64,000 nt of DNA from Pollutimonas nitritireducens (GTDB taxonomy: Bacteria > Pseudomonadota > Gammaproteobacteria > Burkholderiales > Burkholderiaceae_B): NCBI RefSeq assembly GCF_002849615.1, contig NZ_PDNV01000008.1, forward strand, positions 124,001 to 188,000, in the 5' to 3' direction. Of the stretch, positions 26,042 through 33,704 are shown in pieces. The translations under genes and the position numbers were made by a program. The first letter of the stretch is position 1. The number at the start of each line of letters is the position of its first letter. The notes beneath the pieces are model-generated. The model had not been told where the DNA came from. It searched no databases and worked only from the letters and a program-made list of their open reading frames with translations.

Positions 26042-26737
26042 TCAATCCGATAAATTGGCGATGCTTTCGATATAGTCGGCAGCATCACGGATGTCCGCGA
26101 CGACGGCTTCGCGCGCCGCCTGCCCGTCCCGCGCAAGCAGGGCCTGTACCAACCGGTCGTGGTGGTCGAACGATTCCCACTTTTCGGAACGTCTGTCCTT
26201 GGTACTCATGCTTAGCGCGAACACAGGCGCGATCTGCGTCCAGATGTTCTCGATCATCGTCTCGAGCATGGGCATTCCCGCGGCGGCATACAGGGTGAAG
26301 TGGATGTCGCGGTTGGCCTCGATGACGGCCACCATATCGATCTTTTTCTGGCGGCCCAGGCGATCGAACTTTCGCACATGCGCTTTGATTTCCGCAATGG
26401 TCTTCTGATCTATATTGCCCACGGCTTCTTCGGCTGCAAAACCTTCAAGGCAGCAACGCAATTTAACGATTTCGTGAAACTTTTGACGCTTGGGCTTAAA
26501 GACGCGCAAGCCTCGATTTGGCAGCATGTCGAGCGCCCCCTCGATGACCAGTCGAGTCGTCGCATCGCGCACGGGCATGGGACTTGTACCAAGCACATTG
26601 GCCAGCCCGCGCAATGTCACCTTTTCACCCGGCGGAATTGAACCCGACAGCAATAACCGCTTGATATCGAGATATACCTTGTCGGCCATCGTCGTTCTTT
26701 CCTGACGTGGCAACAATCCTTCCAACATACTGCTCAT
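26042..26737 (-). CDS. GntR-family regulator, FadR/FCD subfamily
   Basis: 231 aa. The N-terminal winged helix reads VYLDIKRLLLSGSIPPGEKV, RGLANVLGTSPMPVRDATTR and GLRVFKP. The C-terminal all-helical FCD domain has likely metal/ligand residues in RDIHFTLYAAAG and FDHHDRLVQALLARD. FCD proteins usually bind an organic acid and relieve repression of a catabolic operon. The gene lies inside the operon, 12 bp after one SDR gene and 15 bp before E2, so it would control its own transcription. A TTGTGATCACAA palindrome at the head of the operon has the symmetry expected for this subfamily. An internal ATG at codon 17 is an alternative start. Confidence 0.9.
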   Translation of the reverse strand: MSSMLEGLLPRQERTTMADKVYLDIKRLLLSGSIPPGEKVTLRGLANVLGTSPMPVRDATTRLVIEGALDMLPNRGLRVFKPKRQKFHEIVKLRCCLEGFAAEEAVGNIDQKTIAEIKAHVRKFDRLGRQKKIDMVAVIEANRDIHFTLYAAAGMPMLETMIENIWTQIAPVFALSMSTKDRRSEKWESFDHHDRLVQALLARDGQAAREAVVADIRDAADYIESIANLSD

Positions 26738-26749
26738 AAGATTCCAGGT

Positions 26750-27472
26750 TCAATTCATATAGACGCCGCCATTGACGTCCAGGATGGTTCCACATATATA
26801 GCTTGCGGCATCGGAACACAAAAAGGCGATAGGTAACGCGATCTCGCGCGGCGTAGCCATTCGCCCCAGTGGAATGGCCTGCTCGTCGAAAACCTGGTTG
26901 CGCACCATATTGGTGGCCGTGGCGCCAGGGGCAACTGCATTTACTGTAACGCCATAGGGCGCCCCCTTCCTTGCCAACCACTTGACCAGGGCATTGACGC
27001 CACCCTTGGCGATAACATAGTGTGGGCTCGCCTTGAGACCACCCATGCGACCCGCTACGGACGACACCAGCACCATACGGCCGGCGCGCTGCTGCGTCAT
27101 TTTTTCGAACGCGGGTCGCAGCACATTGACGACTCCCAGCGCGTTGATGTCGACAGTTTCATGGAAGACGTCGTCCCACTCTGGATCGTTCCAGTCATCC
27201 CAGGGGCAGTAGCCGGCATTCGCTACAATGACGTCCAGCCGTGGCACCTGACCCAGGAAGTCTTCGCACGCCTTGCGGTCACGCACATCGAAAGCGGCGG
27301 TTTGTACCGATGCACCAGTGCCGCGCAACTCATCGGCAATTTCATGAGGACTCCTGACATCGACCAATATCAGGGTGGCGCCCAGACCGGCACATACCCT
27401 TGCCGTCTCCGAACCTATGCCGCCTGCTGCGCCAGTGATGACCACCACTTTTCCCTTCAATGAGAAAGGCAT
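26750..27472 (-). CDS. Short-chain dehydrogenase/reductase (SDR), first of two in the operon
   Basis: 240 aa, classical SDR. It shows the cofactor motif VVITGAAGGIGSETARVC with Asp following in LILVDVR (NAD preference), NAG in DVIVANAGYCP, catalytic Ser in VLVSSVAGRMGG and the YxxxK pair in HYVIAKGGVNAL. VAPGATATNM and a C-terminal ILDVNGG complete the fold. It would oxidise a secondary alcohol or hydroxyacid. It is 10 bp downstream of the fused E1 gene and 12 bp upstream of the regulator. A second SDR of only moderate similarity precedes E1, so the two may act on different stereoisomers or successive hydroxyls (inference). Confidence 0.92.
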   Translation of the reverse strand: MPFSLKGKVVVITGAAGGIGSETARVCAGLGATLILVDVRSPHEIADELRGTGASVQTAAFDVRDRKACEDFLGQVPRLDVIVANAGYCPWDDWNDPEWDDVFHETVDINALGVVNVLRPAFEKMTQQRAGRMVLVSSVAGRMGGLKASPHYVIAKGGVNALVKWLARKGAPYGVTVNAVAPGATATNMVRNQVFDEQAIPLGRMATPREIALPIAFLCSDAASYICGTILDVNGGVYMN

Positions 27473-27482
27473 GTTGGTATCC

Positions 27483-29672
27483 CTAAGTGTTTGAGACAGC
27501 GAGACCGCTGTCTGCCATCATTGCTTCGACCGCCGCTTCCACATCGGCCTGGCCTGCCAGTGCCGCCGCTTCAAGCGCCCTGGATACAACCGGTGGCGCC
27601 CAGCGCCCCGTCACCCGCTTGACCGGCTGGTCGAGATAGTCAAAGAACCGTCGCTGGATTTCATCTGCGATGATGGCCCCTATGCTGGCGCCCCGGGTGG
27701 TTTGTTCGACGATGGCAACACGTCCAGTCTTTTTGACCGATGCGCCTATCGTGTCGTAATCGATGTCGCGCTGCGACAAGGTACGCAGGTCGATTACATC
27801 GGCGCTCACCCCCAAGCGATCGGCCACGTCTTTGCACACTTGCACCATCGTCAGTGTAGCAAGCAGCGTGATGTCGGAACCTTCAGCCACACAACGGGCT
27901 TTCCCGATAGGAATATAGTGACTGCAATCCTTAGGCACCAAACCCTTGATTCTGTGCAACTCCTGAGGCTCGATGACCAGCACGGGATCGTTGCAAAGCA
28001 GCGCCGAGTTCATTAATCCCACGTAGTCGAATGCATTGGACGGCGCCACGATACGCCAGCCCGGAAACAATGCGAAAACGCCAGCGGGGTCCATTGAGTG
28101 CTGCGATCCGTAGCCTTCATGTCCGGGAACCCGCGTGCGTAGAACCAACGGGACTGAGGCCGTTCCGCCAAAGAGATGGCGTATTTTGCCCGCCTGATTC
28201 AATAGCTGGTCGCCCGCGACCAAGAAAAAATCGCTATACATCAGTTCGACAATAGGGCGCAACCCCGACAACGCCGCCCCCGTCGCCAGTCCGCAAAAGC
28301 CATTCTCCGTGATCGGTGTATTGATGACCCGGTGAGCGTACTGTTCGAGCAGGCCCCTGGTTGCCCCTACCGTGCCGCCGCCCATATTAGCGACATCCTC
28401 GCCAAAGATATAGATTGAGTCGTCTTCTTGCATGCGCGCACGCACGACCCGCGGCATGGCTTCAATAAACGAAAGGCTTTCCAATTGCTGCGGGGCGAAA
28501 TCTTCGATCTCGGAGAATGTCACACCTTCGAATTCGGACATATCGCTCGTGAGGTCATCATCGACGGTCGCCACGTCGGGCCACAATTCTGTACGTATCC
28601 GGGCGGCGGAACCGGACCCGTCCACGCATGACTGATAGGCTGCCTCGACCGCTTCGACGGTTGCCTCGTCGATTGCATCGAGATCTGCCTGGTTCAATAT
28701 TTTCCGCGCAAGCAGTTCGCGCTTGAGCTGCGGCCACGGATCGCGTTGCCGCCATTGGTTTTCTTCGTCGCGGGTTCGGTAACCGAACGCACTGCCTGGC
28801 ACCGACGAGCTTTGGTGGTAGAAGCGATAAACATCGGCCTGGATAAACGCCGGGCCGCCGTGCTGCAGGATTTGTTCTTGAGCCCAGCGGGCAGCCAGCC
28901 ATACGGCATAGGGATTCATGCCATCTACCGATACAGAGGGGATACCGTGGGCCTGTGGCCGCGTAAGCAGCTGCGTCTGGAAGGTGGATTGCTCGATGCT
29001 CATCGATACCGCATATCGATTATTTTCCAGAAAGAACAATAGAGGCAGCCGATATAGCGCGGCCAGATTCATGGCCTCGTGCGTGGCTCCCTGGTGAACA
29101 GCGCCATCGCCGAAAAAGCTGACCATCATCTTCGTACCCTGCCTAGCTTTTTCGGCAAAGGCATGCCCGCATGCAATCGGCAGGCCGCCCGCGACAATGG
29201 CGTTGGTGCCCATGATGCCAAGCTTGGCGCGGCGCAAGTGCATGGAGCCGCCACGGCCGCCTGTCCAGCCGTCGCGCAAGCCCAGAATCTCGTGCATCAT
29301 CCGGCGCGTTTCCTCACGCATGTTCTCCGACAGACGTCGCGTTGCGACCGGATCGAATTTTTCGTCATACAACGCGTTGATTGCCTTGGCCAGGCACTGA
29401 TGATGAGCGCGATGCGTACCATTGATCATGGTGTCGACCGGCAGCGCGGCAATACAGCCGGCTGCTCCGCCTTCTTGTCCAAGACTGGAATGTGCCGGCC
29501 CGTGCACCAGATTGAGCTTATCGAGCAGCAATATGCGTTCCTCGAAATGACGCGCCGCCAATAGCAAGGTGACCAGCCGCCTGGCTTCCGGAGCGCTCAG
29601 TTTTTCCCAATCGGCGTCCTCTATCTCGAGCCTTTGCATCGGCGTGGTGTTATCAATTGCTGTCAGGCGCAT
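27483..29672 (-). CDS. Thiamine-diphosphate-dependent dehydrogenase E1, alpha and beta chains fused
   Basis: 729 aa, double a single E1 chain. Residues about 1-370 are E1-alpha: NGTHRAHHQCLAKAI, WTGGRGGSMHL, and the ThDP motif that runs from GDGAVHQGATHEAMN to FFLENN. Residues about 395-725 are E1-beta: FIEAMPRVVRARMQ, IFGEDVANMGGG, TPITENGFCGLATGAAL, RTRVPGHEGYGSQHSMDP and CNDPVLVIEPQ. Enzymes of this type decarboxylate a 2-oxoacid, or cleave an acyloin such as acetoin, and hand the acyl unit to E2 lipoate. Acetoin or branched-chain 2-oxoacid enzymes usually have separate chains; fusions are a minority. It is central in the operon. The substrate is unknown. Confidence 0.93.
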   Translation of the reverse strand: MRLTAIDNTTPMQRLEIEDADWEKLSAPEARRLVTLLLAARHFEERILLLDKLNLVHGPAHSSLGQEGGAAGCIAALPVDTMINGTHRAHHQCLAKAINALYDEKFDPVATRRLSENMREETRRMMHEILGLRDGWTGGRGGSMHLRRAKLGIMGTNAIVAGGLPIACGHAFAEKARQGTKMMVSFFGDGAVHQGATHEAMNLAALYRLPLLFFLENNRYAVSMSIEQSTFQTQLLTRPQAHGIPSVSVDGMNPYAVWLAARWAQEQILQHGGPAFIQADVYRFYHQSSSVPGSAFGYRTRDEENQWRQRDPWPQLKRELLARKILNQADLDAIDEATVEAVEAAYQSCVDGSGSAARIRTELWPDVATVDDDLTSDMSEFEGVTFSEIEDFAPQQLESLSFIEAMPRVVRARMQEDDSIYIFGEDVANMGGGTVGATRGLLEQYAHRVINTPITENGFCGLATGAALSGLRPIVELMYSDFFLVAGDQLLNQAGKIRHLFGGTASVPLVLRTRVPGHEGYGSQHSMDPAGVFALFPGWRIVAPSNAFDYVGLMNSALLCNDPVLVIEPQELHRIKGLVPKDCSHYIPIGKARCVAEGSDITLLATLTMVQVCKDVADRLGVSADVIDLRTLSQRDIDYDTIGASVKKTGRVAIVEQTTRGASIGAIIADEIQRRFFDYLDQPVKRVTGRWAPPVVSRALEAAALAGQADVEAAVEAMMADSGLAVSNT

Positions 29673-29707
29673 GGCGTCTCCGTTGCTTTGTACATTGAAA
29701 CATCCTC

Positions 29708-30475
29708 CTAGGCGTGGGCAGTCACGCCGCCGTCCACGACCAGGCTGGCACCGGTCATGAAGTCCGACGCCGCACTGGCCAGGAAGACCGCCGCCCCGAC
29801 GATGTCTTGCGGCGTGCCCCAGCGTCTCATGGGGGTGGTTTGCACCACACGTTCGGCATGCCCGGCAATATCGACTCTTGCCTGGCGCGACAAGGCGGTA
29901 TCGATCCAGCCTGGCAAGATGACGTTTACATTGATACCGTTCTCGGCCCAGGCGCAGGCGAGCGATTTGGTCAACTGCAGAACGCCGCCCTTGCTAGCGG
30001 AATATGGGGCTGTCATGGCATTGGAAACCAGGGACAGGATGGAACCGATATTGACAATCTTGCCGCCCTTGACGGCCAAAGGAGCGTGAGCCGCCTGGCA
30101 CATATTGAAGGTACCCTTCAGGTTGATGTCGATGATCTCGTCCCATATGGCTTCCGTGTACGCTTCGGGTCGCATGCGCGTGTTGACGCCGGCACTGTTG
30201 ATCAGGATGTCAACGCCACCATAAGCGCCCAGCGTTTTCTGGACGGCGTCGCTACATGCGCCGGGATACTGGACCTGCAGAGCCACGGCGTCGACCTTGC
30301 ACCCCGCCGAACGCAGTTCCAAGGCGAGACTCTGCATTTGTTCGAGCTCCCGGTCCGCAAGCATAAGGCTCGCTCCGCACTGCGCAAACGTGCGTGCGAT
30401 TTCAGATCCTATGCCTCCGGCCGCGCCCGTTATGAGCGCCGTCTTGCCTGTTAGATTGAACAATCCGTTATGCAT
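29708..30475 (-). CDS. Short-chain dehydrogenase/reductase (SDR), second of two in the operon
   Basis: 255 aa from ATG 30475 (AAAGGGG upstream); a longer frame back to 30574 enters dctM. It shows TGKTALITGAAGGIGSEIAR, acidic Asp in LMLADRE (NAD type), INSAGVN, catalytic Ser in VNIGSILSLVSNA and the YxxxK pair in APYSASKGGVLQL. VILPGWIDTALS and a C-terminal SLVVDGG are present. It lies 40 bp after dctM and 35 bp before the fused E1. By position it should oxidise the imported compound, or an epimer of it, before E1 acts. Confidence 0.92.
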   Translation of the reverse strand: MHNGLFNLTGKTALITGAAGGIGSEIARTFAQCGASLMLADRELEQMQSLALELRSAGCKVDAVALQVQYPGACSDAVQKTLGAYGGVDILINSAGVNTRMRPEAYTEAIWDEIIDINLKGTFNMCQAAHAPLAVKGGKIVNIGSILSLVSNAMTAPYSASKGGVLQLTKSLACAWAENGINVNVILPGWIDTALSRQARVDIAGHAERVVQTTPMRRWGTPQDIVGAAVFLASAASDFMTGASLVVDGGVTAHA

Positions 30476-30515
30476 AGGTTCAAGCCCCTTTGGAATCCGG
30501 TGGAAGAAACGTATG

Positions 30516-31856
30516 TCATACCTTTCCCGGCAGCCAAAGGGCAATGATGGGAAAGAGCGCAACGAGCAAGACACCGAGAAGCTGCATCAGAACAATCGGT
30601 ACGACACCTCGATAGATATCCGCTGTGGTCACGCCAGGTATGGCGATGCCTTTGAGGTAGAAAAGCGCATAACCGAATGGCGGCGTCAGAAATGAGGTCT
30701 GCAGATTGATGGCCACCAGCAAGGCGAACCAAATCATGACTTCGCCCTGGTTTGCGAACGCATCGCCAAAGTCCAACCCTGCCACGATGGGCGCAAATAA
30801 GGGCAGGACCAGGAACGAAATTTCTATCCACTCCAGGAAGAAGCCGAGCACAAAGATAAGCACCATGATGGCCAGGATCACCATGTATGGGCTGGCGCCC
30901 AGCATGCCGGCCGCATCTTCGATCATGCTTTGCCCGCCGACCCGCTTGAACACGAGGCTGAATGCGGTGGCGCCTATTGCCAATATGAGTATCATGCCCG
31001 TTGTAAGACAGGTCTCCTTCAAGCTGGACTTCAACACCGACCACGACAGCTGGCCGCTGAACAATGCCAGAACCATTGCGCCGAATGCCCCTATGGCCGC
31101 GCCTTCGGTAGGTGTGGCGAAGCCGACTACTATGGACACCAGCACGCTGGAAATCAGGAGTCCTGGAACGACGAGGTTCGACATCAGGCGCAATATCAGC
31201 TTTGCGCGGCTACCTGCAGGCGGCGCAGGCCCGGGCGGTACCTTTCTGGGGTTCGTAAGAGCTACATAGATGATATACAGGGCGTAGAAGCCCCCCAGCA
31301 TCAAGCCCGGAATCAGCGCGCCCGCGAACAGATCACCTATGGGTATTTGCATGACATCGCCGAACACGACCAGCATGATGCTGGGCGGGATAAGAATACC
31401 CAAGGTGCCAGAGCCAAGGACTGTGCCGATCGCCACCGTTTTGTCGTATCCCTGCCTGAGCATGAGCGGTAACGCCATGGTGCCCATGAGCACCACCGAT
31501 GCGCCGATGATCCCCGTGCTGGCCGCCATGATGATGCCGATAATGACGACAGCCAGCCCGAGGCCACCCGGCTTGCCGCCGAACAGGGCTTCGAGCTCGT
31601 TCAACAGTTTGTTCGCCACTTTGGACTTGTCGAGCATGATCCCCATGAAGATGAACAGGGGAATGGCAGCCAGGATCCAGTTTTCAAGGACCGCTCCGAA
31701 TACCCGGCTGGTGATCAGCGAAAATGATGCCAGCGGTATATCGCCAAGCAACATGAACAATACCGACAGACCGGCTAACAGAAAAGCAACCGGATACCCG
31801 GAGAAAATGCCCACGACGAGGGCCAGCAGCATCAACGATGGTAAGAGATAAGTCAT
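30516..31856 (-). CDS. dctM: TRAP transporter large membrane subunit DctM
   Basis: 446 aa with some 12-13 hydrophobic segments. Family features include LPLMLRQGYDKTVAIGTVLG, LGILIPPSIMLVVFGDVMQI, ATPTEGAAIGAFGAM and LPLFAPIVAGLDFGD. DctM is the ion-coupled permease of the TRAP system and works with the receptor DctP and the small subunit DctQ. Its ATG overlaps the dctQ stop by four bases (ATGA), so the two are translationally coupled. Confidence 0.94.
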   Translation of the reverse strand: MTYLLPSLMLLALVVGIFSGYPVAFLLAGLSVLFMLLGDIPLASFSLITSRVFGAVLENWILAAIPLFIFMGIMLDKSKVANKLLNELEALFGGKPGGLGLAVVIIGIIMAASTGIIGASVVLMGTMALPLMLRQGYDKTVAIGTVLGSGTLGILIPPSIMLVVFGDVMQIPIGDLFAGALIPGLMLGGFYALYIIYVALTNPRKVPPGPAPPAGSRAKLILRLMSNLVVPGLLISSVLVSIVVGFATPTEGAAIGAFGAMVLALFSGQLSWSVLKSSLKETCLTTGMILILAIGATAFSLVFKRVGGQSMIEDAAGMLGASPYMVILAIMVLIFVLGFFLEWIEISFLVLPLFAPIVAGLDFGDAFANQGEVMIWFALLVAINLQTSFLTPPFGYALFYLKGIAIPGVTTADIYRGVVPIVLMQLLGVLLVALFPIIALWLPGKV

Positions 31857-32458
31857 TGTGCCGGGCGCTCCGCAGTGGGATCTGACTTACGTAGAGACAG
31901 CAACATAGCTACATTTCGCAAAATGCGTCCAACCCCCGCGCCCAGCATCAATACACTGCCGATCGGCAACACCGCTTTCACCAGATATCGGTCGACCAGG
32001 CCGCCCGCGTTCGACTGCTCGCCGAACTGGAAGGCCATTTGAGTGAAGCCTAGCGAATACCACGCCAATAATGCGAAGAAAGGAAGCAGTAAAAAAAGAT
32101 CGCCGAAAATATCAATGTAGAGCCGTGTCCGGTCGGAAAGACGTGTCGACAGGACGTCGACACGCACATGACGGTCTTCTTTCAGGGCATAGGCGCCCGA
32201 CAACATGATCAACAGGGAAAACAGATGCCACTGAAGTTCTCCCAGGCTTGTCATGTTCAGGTGAGTACCCAACAAGGGGATGCGTGTCTCCCACTTGGCC
32301 AGGTCGCTAAGTCCAAATTGTGCGCCAACGACGGTAACCAGCACAACGAAGATGAGAATAAAAATCAACGCGGAGGCATAACGGCCAGGGAGTGCGCACG
32401 CTTCAAGCAGCGCATCTCCCCAACGCGTTATGACGCCCGAATGGGAGCGCCTGATCAT
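31853..32458 (-). CDS. dctQ: TRAP transporter small membrane subunit DctQ
   Basis: 201 aa with four hydrophobic spans: near residues 28-48 (ASALIFILIFVVLVTVVGA), 72-92, 112-136 (LFLLLPFFALLAWYSLG) and 155-178. An EDRHVRVDVLSTRLSDR stretch between spans 2 and 3 is the usual DctQ signature. It pairs with DctM in the inner membrane. It follows dctP by 7 bp and overlaps dctM. Confidence 0.92.
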   Translation of the reverse strand: MIRRSHSGVITRWGDALLEACALPGRYASALIFILIFVVLVTVVGAQFGLSDLAKWETRIPLLGTHLNMTSLGELQWHLFSLLIMLSGAYALKEDRHVRVDVLSTRLSDRTRLYIDIFGDLFLLLPFFALLAWYSLGFTQMAFQFGEQSNAGGLVDRYLVKAVLPIGSVLMLGAGVGRILRNVAMLLSLRKSDPTAERPAQ

Positions 32459-32465
32459 AATTACC

Positions 32466-33500
32466 TCACTTCAAGCTTTGCAAGGCTTTCCAGCGATCCG
32501 CACCCTCGATATAGGCGCTTAGCGATCCATAGGCTTCATCGAAAAGGGGATCTCTTTTGCGTTCTTCTTCGATGACTTCATTCGTTGCCTTGCGCAGGGC
32601 TGCCAACACCTCGTCTGGCAAGCGTTTAATTGTGGTTCCACCCTTTTCCATGCGCTTCAGGGTAGCCAACTGCTCAGGAACGCCGTTTGTCAGTGTCCAC
32701 AGGAACGAAGACCGGCACGCCGTAGTAATTTGATTCTTCTGCAGGTCGGTAAAGCCGTCCCATACTTTCTTGTTGAAGGTGACGGAATTGATGCTGGAGG
32801 GTTGATGCCAGCCGGGGAAGTAGTAGTACTTCCCCGCCTTTTGCAACTGGATACTCTCGTCGATGGCCGGCAAGGAGAATTCCGCGGCATCGATGCGGCC
32901 GCGCTCGAGCGAAACAAATACCTCGCCACCCGGTATCATTTGCGGGCTGACACCCACCTTGGTCAGCGCGCGCCCTGCCAGGCCGCCTATGCGCATTTTC
33001 AAACCCTGGAGGTCGGCGACACTTTTGATTTCCTTGTTGAACCAACCTGCGGGTTCTGCCGGTACGACCACACAAGGAAGGAACTTGACGTTGTGCGCGT
33101 CGTAAGCTTTCTGGATGATTTGCATCCCGCCGCCTTCCCAGATCCATTCGGCCAATACTTCAGGCGTCGGCCCAAAAGGCAGTGCACCCACCAGGTTGGC
33201 CACCGGAATTGTGCCACCCCAATAGCCTACCCAATCGTATCCGCCGCTTACGGCACCACTGCTGACCGCGTTCAATACCTCGAGCGCCGGCACCAGATCG
33301 CCGGCGCCATGGATCTTTATCTTGATATCGCCCTTGCTGATTTCATCAACCGCCTTGGCGAATTGTTTCAGGCCGTCCCCAAGGAACAGCATGTCTTTGG
33401 GAAAGGTGCTGGCCACATCGACTTCCACAGCGCCGGCGGACGGCGTGGCGGTAAAACAGAACGCAGCCGCGACTGCAGCGATGGTGTATTTAAGCTTCAT
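32466..33500 (-). CDS. dctP: TRAP transporter periplasmic receptor DctP
   Basis: 344 aa from ATG 33500, with GGAG upstream. An earlier in-frame start at 33623 would run over the promoter. The signal peptide (YTIAAVAAAFCFTATPSAGA) is followed by VASTFPKDM, IKIHGAGDLVPALEVLNAVS, AGWFNKEIKSVADLQGLKMR with the conserved Arg that clamps the ligand carboxylate, and ERGRIDAAEFSLPAIDESIQ. WHQPSSINS is typical of receptors for 2-oxo or hydroxy acids in the TakP-like branch. It heads the operon, so it would be the most abundant product. It should bind the acid processed by the SDR and E1/E2 enzymes. Confidence 0.93.
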   Translation of the reverse strand: MKLKYTIAAVAAAFCFTATPSAGAVEVDVASTFPKDMLFLGDGLKQFAKAVDEISKGDIKIKIHGAGDLVPALEVLNAVSSGAVSGGYDWVGYWGGTIPVANLVGALPFGPTPEVLAEWIWEGGGMQIIQKAYDAHNVKFLPCVVVPAEPAGWFNKEIKSVADLQGLKMRIGGLAGRALTKVGVSPQMIPGGEVFVSLERGRIDAAEFSLPAIDESIQLQKAGKYYYFPGWHQPSSINSVTFNKKVWDGFTDLQKNQITTACRSSFLWTLTNGVPEQLATLKRMEKGGTTIKRLPDEVLAALRKATNEVIEEERKRDPLFDEAYGSLSAYIEGADRWKALQSLK

Positions 33501-33576
33501 GTCGTCTCCAATATGATCCAAATGAACCTGCTTGATGAGATTCCCGGTACACCATCGTTGCGTGCGGTGTTGCTTG

Positions 33577-33605
33577 ATACTACAAGGCGAGAAATTCAAA
33601 GTCAA
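33577..33605 (-). promoter_or_regulatory. Sigma-70 type promoter of the TRAP/E1-E2 operon
   Basis: On the minus strand TTGACT (33605-33600), a 17-bp spacer and TAGTAT (33582-33577) make a near-consensus promoter. It leaves a leader of about 70 nt before the dctP ATG at 33500. No other pair of this quality was seen upstream of the operon. Confidence 0.65.
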
Positions 33606-33613
33606 TATGATAT

Positions 33614-33625
33614 TTGTGATCACAA
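33614..33625. promoter_or_regulatory. Perfect palindrome TTGTGATCACAA, candidate GntR operator
   Basis: A 12-bp exact palindrome lies eight bases upstream of the -35 box of the operon promoter and 80 bp before the divergent GMC gene. TTGT...ACAA symmetry is common in FCD-type GntR sites, and the operon encodes such a regulator. A Crp-like half-site (TGTGA/TCACA) is also present, but without the six-base spacer of a Crp site. Confidence 0.5.
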
Positions 33626-33704
33626 CATAAGCCGTTCCATGCGATACTGTTCCTGTCCATCAATGTGTCCAGGCGCCTGTTGCCCTATGGGAATGAGTCT
33701 GCTT

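Noticed and set aside
24851-33500. The TRAP/E1-E2 operon as a sulfopropanediol (Hps) cluster
   Set aside because: Two SDRs and a TRAP transporter fit, but no sulfolactate dehydrogenase (HpsN) or desulfonation gene is present and E1/E2 is unexplained by that route.
33614-33625. TTGTGATCACAA as a Crp site
   Set aside because: Crp sites need TGTGA-N6-TCACA; the half-sites here overlap with no spacer.
32730-33704. 868-codon plus-strand frame starting at 32730
   Set aside because: The first 325 codons are antisense to dctP and lack any GMC similarity; the FAD fold starts just after 33705.
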